A stretch of 32,018 nucleotides of DNA from a virus: the IMG/VR virus record IMGVR_UViG_3300034375_009452, positions 1 to 32,018 of that record; one strand, written 5' to 3'. The notes under the pieces were generated by a model that had not been told where the DNA came from, did not search any database, and saw only the letters and a list, made by a program, of their open reading frames with translations. Positions within the stretch are counted from its first letter, which is position 1. Each line of letters begins with the position of its first letter. A program made the translations under genes and the position numbers. Of the stretch, positions 9,211 through 17,748 are shown one piece after another.

Positions 9211-12200
9211 TTACGCTGCTCCGTAGGGGCTTAAAATGCCGCCTGCTCTTTTTTGATTTTGAAGTTCTCTCTGTACCGCTGCTGCAACTGCAGTTCCTAA
9301 CTGATTTGCATCTTGTCCGTTGCTACTTTGAGTTCTGCTTCCAGCTCCAGAGTTATCCATACTAATATTTACGGTTACATTATTATTTTGGCCACCGCCA
9401 CCTTTCATCTCTACAGGTATTTCTCTGCCGTTTGGTAATGGTACTACTGCTTCTGTTCCGTGCATGATTACAGGATACCCTGCATTCGGCCCTTTAAAGA
9501 CACCTCCGATTGCTGCCATTTGAGGTGCTTCTGTATAGCCTCCATATCTGTAACCTCGTGGCTTGACGATTCCACCGTATCTCATCTTTGGACCGCTTGG
9601 GGACGCAACTCCACCATCTGCCATTCCCATTGCTGCCATAATTGCTCTTTGAATAAGAAGTTTAATTATTATTCTCATAATGTCGGCAATCATTGCTTTT
9701 GCCATCTCGCCAAAAGCTTGTTTTACTGATTTAGTCCCATCCATAATAGACATAAAGGCATCTGTGAAGCCTGAAGTAAGAGTATCAGGCATATTAGCCA
9801 TGTACTCATTCAACTCACCGTCTCCAAAAGTATCATTTAATTTCTGCTTCATTATCTCTAGCTGTTCATTTGCAGCCGCAAGTCCATCACTCACCTCGGA
9901 ACTTGCTAAAGTTTTCGCAGTATCTCTCATAGAGCCTTCACCAGTGTCTCCATAAGCGTCTGCTTGTGTTTCTAGCCTGCCGGCCATTTCGTTTGTTCTT
10001 GTAACTAGAGAATCTTGAGAGGGATCTTGCTTATCCTGTCTTAATGCTTCTGATCGTTCCAAAGCTAGTCGTCGAAGTCTTGTTGCTTCAAGATCTGTTT
10101 GTAGCGCTAAAAGATCGTATTCTAAATCAATTGCTTGATTTTTTGCTGCTAGTTGCGCTGCGGACTGTTGCTCCATTCTAGCTATTAAAGCTTCCTGTGC
10201 TGCTATTTGGTCTTTTAGAGTTAGTCCTTCATTAATAAAGCCTCCCTGCATAGGAGTTCGACTTCTTTCTCTGCTTGCTGCATTTATTTCTCTTTGAAGT
10301 TGCTTATCCTTAAGATCTGCAATATTTTGCTCCATCTGTAGACGCTTACTGATAACATCATTTAGAGTTTTTGCTACTTGTGTTAATTGTATTTCTTTTT
10401 GCAATAAATCTGCTTGTTGATCAAGGTCTCGTAATTTCATTGCAACCGTTTCTTGTTCTTGTTTTATTTCAAGAATAGCTTTTTCTTTCTCAATTTGCTG
10501 TTCTAGTGCATATATTACTTCATCTCTCGCAGCTACTTCGTCTGCATTTAATAAAGCTCGAGTTTTTTGTAAGTATCTCAATTCATTTTCTTTAAGAGCA
10601 ATTGAAGCCATTGCGGCTAGTTCATCGTCTAAAAACTTTTGTCTAGCCTGTGCGAATCTATCTAACATTCCTGCTGTTTTTTCACGCCTAATAGCATCTT
10701 CGTTACCCAAGCGTATAGCGTCTCTTCTATTCGAAATTTCGTCTTGCACAAATGCTAAGAATTGGTCGTTTGTCATACCCATTTTTTCGGAGAGAGCATC
10801 TAAATCTTTTTGAAGTTTTTCGGATAAAGCTCCTGGGCCTATCTTATTTTGAGCATCTTTGAGTGTCTTTTGAATTTGTAATATTTTCATTGAAAGAGAC
10901 GCAGGATCGCTAGGATCTCGCATTGCATCCTCAAGGCCGGTTAGTTGTTCTTCAAAAGACGTTAAAGTCCCTAAGCTATCATTTGCAGCACTTTGTAATT
11001 CTGCGAAAGATTCTGCCCAAGTATTTATAGGCTGCTGAAGTATTTGAGCAACTCTAGGAGAGACAGTGGCTAGCTTTTCTAACTCGGGATTTAGCTTCTT
11101 CAAAAGTTTGTTAGCTTCGTCTGTTGCACCACTAGCCTGCATACGGGCAATATCGGTAACTTTCTCCATTATACTTTCTAAGGGAAGAGTTGCCATGGCA
11201 GTTATTCTCATACGATCTTGTTTTGCAAAAGCTTCTAAAGCATCTTTATCGTCACCTGCCTTTAATGAATTGAATCCTTGCTTTTGAACTTTGTTCATGC
11301 CTTTTACAATTCCATCAATATCTCCCGACATATTTTTAATAGCGTCTCCTGCGCTGTCTGCAGCAGATTTTAATTCTTTATGTTTTTCTATTAAAACTGA
11401 AGTTTGAGCTAAAGCTTTTCCAAGGTCTGAATTTTTATAGGTATCTTCCATACCAAAAAACTTTGCTACCTTTCTGAACATGCCGTCTAATGCTTGGGTA
11501 AACTCCATAGCAAGACTACCAAATATTTGAGCCAGTCCAACTACGGATAGAATTCTTACTACTTTCATGAAAGCATTTCCAACTGCATTTGCCATATTTA
11601 TCATAGCAGTTGTAGCTGTTCTGGTTGCAGCTACCAAGCCTGACAGCATAATTTTTCCAAACGTCTGAATATTTTTAAAACTTAACTTCCATCGACCTTC
11701 TGTAATCTTGACCCTACTATCTATCTTGGCAAACGCCGAGTTCATTTCTTGAACTACTGAAATATGTACACCCTTAAATACTCCGGACATTACTCTACCA
11801 GAAGCATCAACATTTTGCTCTGCTTTTTTCAAGAATCTTTTTAAGTTGGCTTGATCTACTTTTGCAAGACTATCTATTCCCCCTGCAGCTACTTTTTTCA
11901 ACAATGCACTACTTGAGCCTTGGTCTAAAGCTTTTTGTGCAGATCCTTGAAGAGTTTTTTTGGCGGCCTCTTTTAGTTTTTTCTGGGCTGCTTCGGAACG
12001 CTCAATTTGAGTTCGATAAGCTTCCATGTCATTTTTTGCCTGAGTCGCAGCCTTGCTATGGGAAGCCGCCCAGTCATCAACTTTTGCTTGAAGTCCTGAT
12101 AAATTAAACGCCGCTTTTAAAATAGATAAAGAAAATAGTCCAAAAACTGTAATAGTAGCTGCAATATTATTAGAAATAATATCAGCTATTCCTGATATTA

Positions 12201-13014
12201 CAGGTAAGAATTTTTGAGTGACTGTCTTAATTAAATCTTCAAATGCTTTATCTAACTTAATGAACGGGTTGGCCGCCGCTTCATTTTGAAAAATTTCATC
12301 TAATTGTCTTTGAGTTTCTAATAAGACTGCTTGGCTTCTTTGCGCCTCAGTTAGAGCTTTAGCTTCTAGACCTAATGCATCTGCGTAGCTTTTAGTTGCT
12401 CTTTCCAGTCTTAAAGTAATTCCTAATTCGTCTAAAAGTTCAGGTTCTGCTTTAGATACGCCTCGTACCAGTCTATCAAAAGCATCTGCAAAATCTCTAC
12501 CAAGAGCTACAGAGGCTCTCATTGCACCCTCTGCTAATTTATTTAATTGCTCTGGAGAAAACCCTTTTGCTGTACCAATAGCAGCAGCTTGAGCAGCTTC
12601 TCTGAAACCTAACATTCCTTGGCTTGCTTCTCTTAATCCGTTAGTAACAGAAGCCATTGCAATACCTGTTGTTTGTGCAAAAGAAAGTTGACTTTTTTCC
12701 AAGTTTTCTAGTTGAGACGCATTTTTAAAAAAGTTAAATGCAGCACTTAATGCAAATAAGTTAGCTGCAAGAGTTGCATACGCAGGAACAAGGCCCCCAG
12801 TTATGCCTTGAGCCATCTTAGAAAAGTTTTTTGTACTATTTGAAGAAGTACGTGCAGTCCCTTTTAGCTGTCTTTCAGCATTTCTAGAACTAGTTTCTAA
12901 TCCTTCTGTTGCTGCATCTGCTCCTTTTAAAGCTTTTTCTAGCTTTTTAGCAGAGACCGTGGCTTTTTGCATTTTGCCATTGACTTCAATATCAATTTGT
13001 ATTTTTTTCGCCAT
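9211..13014 (-). CDS. Tail tape measure protein
   Basis: 1267 residues, the largest tail protein and directly downstream of the G/GT chaperones, as in almost all siphophages. It is mostly alpha-helical and coiled-coil, with Gln/Glu/Lys/Ala-rich stretches, for example around 780-1000. Hydrophobic segments lie near 75-95, 275-305 and 455-500, and a glycine-rich C-terminus includes RYGGIVKPRGYRYGGY. By the usual rule of about 0.15 nm per residue, the tail would be roughly 190 nm (inference). The protein is expected to fill the tube and be ejected into the host envelope during DNA entry. Its start overlaps the GT stop by one base. Confidence 0.9.
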   Translation of the reverse strand: MAKKIQIDIEVNGKMQKATVSAKKLEKALKGADAATEGLETSSRNAERQLKGTARTSSNSTKNFSKMAQGITGGLVPAYATLAANLFALSAAFNFFKNASQLENLEKSQLSFAQTTGIAMASVTNGLREASQGMLGFREAAQAAAIGTAKGFSPEQLNKLAEGAMRASVALGRDFADAFDRLVRGVSKAEPELLDELGITLRLERATKSYADALGLEAKALTEAQRSQAVLLETQRQLDEIFQNEAAANPFIKLDKAFEDLIKTVTQKFLPVISGIADIISNNIAATITVFGLFSLSILKAAFNLSGLQAKVDDWAASHSKAATQAKNDMEAYRTQIERSEAAQKKLKEAAKKTLQGSAQKALDQGSSSALLKKVAAGGIDSLAKVDQANLKRFLKKAEQNVDASGRVMSGVFKGVHISVVQEMNSAFAKIDSRVKITEGRWKLSFKNIQTFGKIMLSGLVAATRTATTAMINMANAVGNAFMKVVRILSVVGLAQIFGSLAMEFTQALDGMFRKVAKFFGMEDTYKNSDLGKALAQTSVLIEKHKELKSAADSAGDAIKNMSGDIDGIVKGMNKVQKQGFNSLKAGDDKDALEAFAKQDRMRITAMATLPLESIMEKVTDIARMQASGATDEANKLLKKLNPELEKLATVSPRVAQILQQPINTWAESFAELQSAANDSLGTLTSFEEQLTGLEDAMRDPSDPASLSMKILQIQKTLKDAQNKIGPGALSEKLQKDLDALSEKMGMTNDQFLAFVQDEISNRRDAIRLGNEDAIRREKTAGMLDRFAQARQKFLDDELAAMASIALKENELRYLQKTRALLNADEVAARDEVIYALEQQIEKEKAILEIKQEQETVAMKLRDLDQQADLLQKEIQLTQVAKTLNDVISKRLQMEQNIADLKDKQLQREINAASRERSRTPMQGGFINEGLTLKDQIAAQEALIARMEQQSAAQLAAKNQAIDLEYDLLALQTDLEATRLRRLALERSEALRQDKQDPSQDSLVTRTNEMAGRLETQADAYGDTGEGSMRDTAKTLASSEVSDGLAAANEQLEIMKQKLNDTFGDGELNEYMANMPDTLTSGFTDAFMSIMDGTKSVKQAFGEMAKAMIADIMRIIIKLLIQRAIMAAMGMADGGVASPSGPKMRYGGIVKPRGYRYGGYTEAPQMAAIGGVFKGPNAGYPVIMHGTEAVVPLPNGREIPVEMKGGGGQNNNVTVNISMDNSGAGSRTQSSNGQDANQLGTAVAAAVQRELQNQKRAGGILSPYGAA

Positions 13015-13852
13015 TAGCCTTTTACATTATGGGTGTAATTTTTTCCACCGCCTGCTTGTGTTTGTCGCTCTGCTTGTTTTCTTTGTTTTTCTGCTTTATC
13101 TAACTTTTCTGAAACTATAATAGTTTCATACATTTTCATAAAATATAAAACCGTTGTTCGATTTTCTACTTGGTACATATCGAATAAAAATGCTATTCCT
13201 TCCCAGACTTTTCCCAAATAAGTGCCGCTCATGCCTTCGTAGCGATCGGGTAGTAGCCCTAATATAAAAAATGCCACTTGAACTTCCTCTGGAAAATCAG
13301 AGAGTTCGAGCGGCATTTTAGCAGGATCAGGTTCTTGACCTAGTTGTTCACAAATTGTAAGATATTTTTCAACATCTATCTTAGAATCTGTTTGTTTTGC
13401 ATGACGTTCTAGTAGCTTTTGTATTTCTGCTACTTGTTCCCAGTAAAATTTTCAAGGTCACCAACAACCTCGGTAATCCATGTATCAAAATCTCCAGAGT
13501 TCTTCATAAGAAGCTCTGCGTTGTCTTGTGTAAAAGGGAGTTCATCATCAGGGTCAAGCTCTGCCACATCTACCAAAAGAAGCTCTTCTAGGTATCGAAA
13601 TTTGAGGCCCGACCAGCCTTTAATAACACCTTTTACATACTCAACTAGAAATAAATCTTCGTTCAGCTCTTCTTCGGGCTGACGAGTCTTACGATTAAAC
13701 TTAGTAGTAACACAACGTTTACGAAGTTTAAGAAGCTCTTCTCGAGCTAAATAAGTAACATCTACTGTGAAATCCGGGAACCCGGGGAAATCCATAGTAA
13801 CTGTTTTGCTTGGAGTCATTAGACTCGACAGAGAAATTGGGGAATCACTCAT
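13014..13852 (-). CDS. GT: Tail assembly chaperone GT fusion (programmed -1 frameshift)
   Basis: Reading frame 0 from 13852 reaches a slippery A AAT TTT heptamer at 13451-13445. A -1 slip there continues through TAC TGG GAA and stays open for 143 more codons to the stop at 13014-13016, giving a 279-residue product (136 + 143). The downstream part has no credible start of its own: the frame is open for 43 codons before its first ATG (13316), and that upstream part reads as normal protein (WEQVAEIQKLLERH). G/GT frameshifts are the hallmark of siphophage tail chaperones, and this gene sits just before the tape measure that GT proteins bind and help assemble. Confidence 0.88.
13430..13852 (-). 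CDS. G: Tail assembly chaperone G (unshifted product)
   Basis: 140-residue product of frame 0, ending NFTGNK just after the slippery site. The ribosome site AAGAGG lies 9 bases before the ATG. A strong sigma70 promoter is about 45 bases upstream, so this is the first gene of a new transcription block that includes the tape measure and the tail tip. Sequence is acidic with a short beta-rich start (VTMDFPGFPDFTVDVTYLAR), as is common for gpG-type proteins. G is expected to be made in excess over GT and to be absent from the finished virion. Confidence 0.82.
   Translation of the reverse strand: MSDSPISLSSLMTPSKTVTMDFPGFPDFTVDVTYLAREELLKLRKRCVTTKFNRKTRQPEEELNEDLFLVEYVKGVIKGWSGLKFRYLEELLLVDVAELDPDDELPFTQDNAELLMKNSGDFDTWITEVVGDLENFTGNK
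13445..13451 (-). other. Slippery heptamer A AAT TTT for -1 frameshift
   Basis: On the minus strand the bases read GAA AAT TTT ACT in frame 0. The heptamer A AAT TTT fits X XXY YYZ, so both tRNAs can re-pair after slipping one base back. The -1 frame then reads TTT TAC TGG and stays open into the long downstream reading frame, while frame 0 stops five codons later. Confidence 0.85.
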
Positions 13853-13896
13853 TAAATACGACCTCTTGTAAAAGAATATTTTATTTTTGAATTATA

Positions 13897-13925
13897 AGTA
13901 TAATATATTATACCATAAATGTCAA
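13897..13925 (-). promoter_or_regulatory. Sigma70 promoter for tail assembly genes
   Basis: On the minus strand TTGACA (13925-13920) and TATACT (13902-13897) are separated by exactly 17 bases. It lies between the tail-tube terminator and the chaperone gene, so it restarts transcription for G/GT, tape measure and tail tip. Confidence 0.82.
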
Positions 13926-13939
13926 GAAAAATTTTTGAA

Positions 13940-13965
13940 AGGTTAAAAGGGGCCGAAGCCCCTTT
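13940..13965 (-). terminator. Rho-independent terminator after the tail tube gene
   Basis: The minus strand reads AAAGGGGC TTCG GCCCCTTT followed by TAACC. The stem is 8 bp (13958-13965 with 13946-13953) with a very stable UUCG loop, starting 9 bases after the tail-tube stop codon. The U-run is short (four, partly within the stem), so some read-through is plausible. Confidence 0.8.
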
Positions 13966-13973
13966 AGCAAAGA

Positions 13974-15275
13974 TTACGCTGAATAAACGTAAGTGACTGT
14001 AGCTTCGTCTGCTGCATCCAAGCTGGAAGGCAGTGCATGCCAATTTGTTTCGAGAGAAATAACATCTTCGATTCCGTGAGTTGGAATTTCAAGATGACAG
14101 TTATCAAAATTAAATTCGACACGAGGCGCCAAAGAGCCTCCTACAGAAAATGCAAGATCAAATCGGTTACTAGTAACTCCTGTCGAAGCTGACAAATCTC
14201 GGAAAAGCTCTGCACTTGTATGTAGGGTACCGCTTCCTGCATTAGCAGTCAAACCTGCGTCAGTTTTTAGCCCGGAATCATCTAAGTAACAAGTGAATGA
14301 TCCAGAAATTGATCTAGTGCCTGTAACGTGGCCGATTGGAACATTAACTCGACACAACTCCTCTGGAGTTAGGAAAGTAATATTGTTCTCGAATGTAATA
14401 CTTCCGCCTGTAAGAGTAAGGCTGTAAGTATCATCATACTCGTTTGGAGCGCCGGGATCTTGGTCTACATTTGCAGTAGTTACTGCAAGAGTTGTGAGAC
14501 GGTTTTTAATAAAGTTATCCGTTGAAGTAGTACCAACTTTGAGAGCGCTAGAAGCATTAAATGCAGTGTCATAAATAGTAGAGCCAGTTGTGGACATTGC
14601 TATCTGCTCTAAAAGAGTTCCGAAACCGCTCCAAGTAATTTGAGTGATTCCATCAATATCAAATTCAACCGTTGCTGAATTTACAACACAATTTGACATT
14701 TTGTATACAGTTTGTCCATTAGGACTTGCAAAAGCTGCATCATTTGCTCCTGGTGCACAACCACCAAGGACAAAATAAAGATTAAAAGTACCTAATTCAA
14801 CTGTATTTGAATCTTCAAAGTCAAATGTTGCGGATACAGGTGCGGCGGTGCTTCTTGTTACTCCTGCATTACCAGTATCTGACAAACGACGCCAATCTCC
14901 AGGGGTCGTAGTAGGGCTTGCCTGTGCAACAAAATACGTGTTTCCAATAAAACTAGCCCATAAAGCTTCTTCTACTGCACCTGCTATACTAGTGGGTCGA
15001 GCATACGTAGTGAAACTCCACTCCGCGGGTTCTAAAGCATCATTGAACATTGCTCTACCTCTACGAGTTTCGAGCGCTGTATTTTTTGCCATTTCATTCA
15101 GAGTAATCTCTGAAGTTGCAACAGACTGACTAAAAGAAAATCCATCTAGTACAGGAATCTGCCAAAGATGAACATTATTATCAGCAGTTCCGCTGACTAA
15201 AGCTTGTAAATTTGTTTGATCTTTTTCAAGATAAACATGAGTATTTCTACTCAGTTGTAAATTTGCCGCTGGCAT
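13974..15275 (-). CDS. Major tail tube protein (probable)
   Basis: 433 residues, beta-rich, Thr/Ser/Asn-rich, without membrane segments. It sits between the tail terminator-like gene and the tail chaperones, where the major tail protein is expected. Repeated phrases such as SATVEFDIDGITQITWSGFG and SGSFTCYLDD resemble tail tube proteins of long-tailed phages. It has its own ribosome site (TAGGAG, 6 bases before ATG), a terminator just after its stop, and GC content and codon choice slightly above the neighbours, consistent with high expression. At 433 residues it is larger than lambda gpV (246), so an extra surface domain is likely at one end. Tube function is inferred from place and character. 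Confidence 0.65.
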   Translation of the reverse strand: MPAANLQLSRNTHVYLEKDQTNLQALVSGTADNNVHLWQIPVLDGFSFSQSVATSEITLNEMAKNTALETRRGRAMFNDALEPAEWSFTTYARPTSIAGAVEEALWASFIGNTYFVAQASPTTTPGDWRRLSDTGNAGVTRSTAAPVSATFDFEDSNTVELGTFNLYFVLGGCAPGANDAAFASPNGQTVYKMSNCVVNSATVEFDIDGITQITWSGFGTLLEQIAMSTTGSTIYDTAFNASSALKVGTTSTDNFIKNRLTTLAVTTANVDQDPGAPNEYDDTYSLTLTGGSITFENNITFLTPEELCRVNVPIGHVTGTRSISGSFTCYLDDSGLKTDAGLTANAGSGTLHTSAELFRDLSASTGVTSNRFDLAFSVGGSLAPRVEFNFDNCHLEIPTHGIEDVISLETNWHALPSSLDAADEATVTYVYSA

Positions 15276-15338
15276 AGTTTTCTCCTATGTAGCTTGAAAA
15301 GACTTGGACGTGAATCCTTTGATTCGTGCCAGTATTTT

Positions 15339-15806
15339 CTAATATCGAACCTCTAATAGCATTTCTCCCACTCCTAAAGGTTCAAGTACTCCTTCATCAG
15401 TGTCTATACTGACAATAGAAATTTGGTGGGTGTATTGTGTATTTCCAGTAGGCTGTTGATTATCAATATATTCTAGCCTACTATTATCTTCGATTACAGT
15501 TTCTACATCCTCTAATAGTTTTTCCAATGCTTCTACAGCATCTTCTTCATTTACGTAGCAACGAATGGTTACACTTAAAAATCTATCTCGGTAACCCCCT
15601 CCTTGGTACTCTCGGGTCTCACTTCCGGCATTTAAATGAATAGCAGGAAACTCAGTTACTTCATCCCAAAATTTTAATCGAGGGTGTACATTATTAAAAA
15701 CATTAGTATGAAAGCCTCCGTTTGCATCTATAGCTTTTAGTTTATCCACCAAAGCATTTATAATTGCCATTCGGCGAGTACTATAGCGTCTAGCATGGTT
15801 GGTCAC
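15339..15806 (-). CDS. Tail terminator / tail completion protein (gpU-like, probable)
   Basis: 155 residues, mixed alpha/beta. Features typical of tail terminators are an N-terminal helix (MAIINALVDKLKAID), a middle reading FPAIHLNAGSETRE, the strand RFLSVTIRCYVNEED and a helix EALEKLLEDVETVIED, followed by a C-terminal strand pair (GEMLLEVRY). This build recalls gpU and DUF3168-like proteins, which cap the tail tube and connect it to the head. It starts one base after the preceding gene stops and lies just before the tail tube gene. Function is inferred from fold-like pattern and position. Confidence 0.6.
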   Translation of the reverse strand: MTNHARRYSTRRMAIINALVDKLKAIDANGGFHTNVFNNVHPRLKFWDEVTEFPAIHLNAGSETREYQGGGYRDRFLSVTIRCYVNEEDAVEALEKLLEDVETVIEDNSRLEYIDNQQPTGNTQYTHQISIVSIDTDEGVLEPLGVGEMLLEVRY

Positions 15807-17102
15807 TTACATTCTCCTTGTATAGAATCTCCCGATTGCCATGCCTGCAGCAATTTCTCTAATAGACTTATCAATTAAGCGTCTAGGGTCTCTTTCTTGG
15901 GTTCCCCTGCTATTTCCTAATTCATATACTTGATATGGATCTCTTTGATACGTATATCCAATACTTGGAAATCCTTGTCTTGTTTGACTAATATCCGTTA
16001 TTCTAACACTACTAGCAAATCTGCCTGTTTGGTACTGTAGTGCGGGAGGTTGCATATTTTTTGCTACAACTTGTGGTAATTTTTGATTTAAAACCCCTAT
16101 AAAAGTTGCTATAGAATAGTCGGACTTTTTTACAGGAGCTTTTCGTTTTTTTGCTGGTTTTCCTTTGGTTACAGGTAGTATTTTTGCATTTTTTCTAAGA
16201 GTACTAGATTTTCGTTGACTTGTTTTTGAAACCTTTTGTTTTTTAACATTTATTTTTTTTATTTTTACATTACTTCCTGTAAAAGCATTCTCTACTGCAT
16301 TTATAACTAAATTTATTGTATTCTTTTCTACCTCTTCAACGAAAGAGTCAGAGCTTGATAAAGTTGCTACAGACTCTAGTTTGCCTATTGCTTTTTCTAA
16401 ATCTACTAAAAGTTGTTCCTTTATTTTTCTTTCTTGTGTTCGTCCTTTTAGCCTATTTGCAAAAGAAGATTCTAAAGAAACTACTATTGTTTTTCGTCTG
16501 TTGTCTTTTTTTAAAACAAAAATATTTTCTAATTCTGGTATTTTTGGAATATTAGGGGGCAGCTCCCCATGTCCTAATAATTCATCATAAATTCTTTCTT
16601 TAATATTCGAAGTTTGTTCTCCGTGTCCTATATCTAAAAAAGAAGTATCTTTTAAAGTAGTTCCTTTTTTAGTATAAATTTTTCTCATATCTGATAAAAA
16701 TTTGGTATTTGCACCAGAATAAAAATCTTTTACAAGTCTGAAAGTATCTCCTACAGTTGTTCCTCTTAAATTAACATAAGTTGCTATCAACTCCATTGTA
16801 ATTAAAACATATTTAGAAGAAACTCTTTTTGAATGAACAACTAAAAATTTATTGGACTCTGCTTTTTTTGCTAAATTTTGTACACTTGTAAAAAAATCGT
16901 CCGTAGCTTTTCGTATTGCTTCTCTACTATTTAAAATCCCATCTTGCTCTGCTTGAACTACTACTTGATTGTAAAGACCTTCTTTAGTTATAAACAAAGT
17001 GTGGGGTTTTCTATTAGTTACTGTATTTCTATATGTTTGGCTAGATTTTTGCATTTCGGCTTCTAACTTTCTTAAAAACCCTAGTAAATTTTTTCCAGCC
17101 AT
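15807..17102 (-). CDS. Head-tail/neck structural protein of unknown family
   Basis: 431 residues, strongly basic. The N-terminal two thirds are helical and lysine-rich. A very basic linker (about residues 275-325; KKIKKINVKKQKV, KPAKKRKAPVKK) leads to a C-terminal domain (about 330-431) with QPPALQYQTGRFASSVRI, GYTYQRDPYQVYELGN and SIREIAAGMAIGRF. That last domain resembles the small neck proteins that precede the tail terminator in long-tailed phages. I do not recognise the N-terminal part. The gene overlaps the connector gene by one base and is followed one base later by the tail terminator gene, so a role at the head-tail joint is likely. Confidence 0.55.
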   Translation of the reverse strand: MAGKNLLGFLRKLEAEMQKSSQTYRNTVTNRKPHTLFITKEGLYNQVVVQAEQDGILNSREAIRKATDDFFTSVQNLAKKAESNKFLVVHSKRVSSKYVLITMELIATYVNLRGTTVGDTFRLVKDFYSGANTKFLSDMRKIYTKKGTTLKDTSFLDIGHGEQTSNIKERIYDELLGHGELPPNIPKIPELENIFVLKKDNRRKTIVVSLESSFANRLKGRTQERKIKEQLLVDLEKAIGKLESVATLSSSDSFVEEVEKNTINLVINAVENAFTGSNVKIKKINVKKQKVSKTSQRKSSTLRKNAKILPVTKGKPAKKRKAPVKKSDYSIATFIGVLNQKLPQVVAKNMQPPALQYQTGRFASSVRITDISQTRQGFPSIGYTYQRDPYQVYELGNSRGTQERDPRRLIDKSIREIAAGMAIGRFYTRRM

Positions 17103-17692
17103 TAGAAGTTTTTATATAAATCTAGTACGCGTTTGATATGATCGGGAAAAGCTACGCTACTATCTTGACGAGCAGATTGTGGATTTTGCAGTGTAGCTCC
17201 AGCAAGCGTTCGTCTTTCTTTGTATTCGTCTCTTGCATAATATGTTACAAGATCAATTACTGCAAGTTTTAAATCAAGAGGAGTAGATTGATAGCCTGCT
17301 CGATACGTAACTTGAACAGCCCCGGGACCTCGTGCCCAGTGTTTTTCTGCCCCAGTAGAAGATATACGAAAAATACTATCAGTATCCATATCTAAGTAAT
17401 AATCTTCATTTACTGTTAAAGTCTGGTAGGCTGAAGATAAGTTGTCTCTTTCTTCTACAAGACTAACAGAAACTAAAGGAGTTTCTGTTAGCTGTATTAT
17501 ATCTGTACCCCATTTGTGGTGAAAAGTCTCTACTTTATTAACATTATAAAAGTCTAAGAAACTTGTTGCACAATAAGTTTTTACTAATACACTCACTGAA
17601 GAAATTAGTCGCTGAAGATTATAGTCATCTTTCGGATTGGAAATTCTTTCCATATCCTTGTATTCTTGTAATGTAATTAAATCTTTAGCCAT
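17102..17692 (-). CDS. Head-tail connector, HK97 gp6-like
   Basis: 196 residues from ATG 17692 (MAKDLITLQEYKDM). The open frame extends 27 codons further upstream to 17773, but that part crosses the terminator hairpin and the end of the capsid gene, so I chose the inner start. Features of the gp6 connector family are an N-terminal helical pair with a Lys/Tyr/Cys-containing second helix (LISSVSVLVKTYCATSFLDF), the middle beta section, GPGAVQVTYRAGY, and a C-terminal helix LKLAVIDLVTYYARDEYKER. Such proteins form the ring below the portal. It is separated from the capsid gene by a terminator and should be made at lower level. Confidence 0.72.
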   Translation of the reverse strand: MAKDLITLQEYKDMERISNPKDDYNLQRLISSVSVLVKTYCATSFLDFYNVNKVETFHHKWGTDIIQLTETPLVSVSLVEERDNLSSAYQTLTVNEDYYLDMDTDSIFRISSTGAEKHWARGPGAVQVTYRAGYQSTPLDLKLAVIDLVTYYARDEYKERRTLAGATLQNPQSARQDSSVAFPDHIKRVLDLYKNF

Positions 17693-17703
17693 AAGTATAT
17701 AAG

Positions 17704-17731
17704 TAAAAACTTGGGGAGGCGAACCTCCCCA
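17704..17731 (-). terminator. Rho-independent terminator after the capsid gene
   Basis: The minus strand reads TGGGGAGG TTCG CCTCCCCA then AGTTTTT: an 8-bp GC-rich stem, UUCG tetraloop and a run of five U. It lies 17 bases after the capsid stop and just before the connector gene, so it should reduce connector and tail expression relative to capsid. Confidence 0.9.
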
Positions 17732-17748
17732 CGTTCCAAACCCTGATA

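Noticed and set aside
13014-13316. Independent 100-residue gene before the tape measure
   Set aside because: It has no ribosome site of its own and is continuous with the -1 frame that begins at the slippery site.
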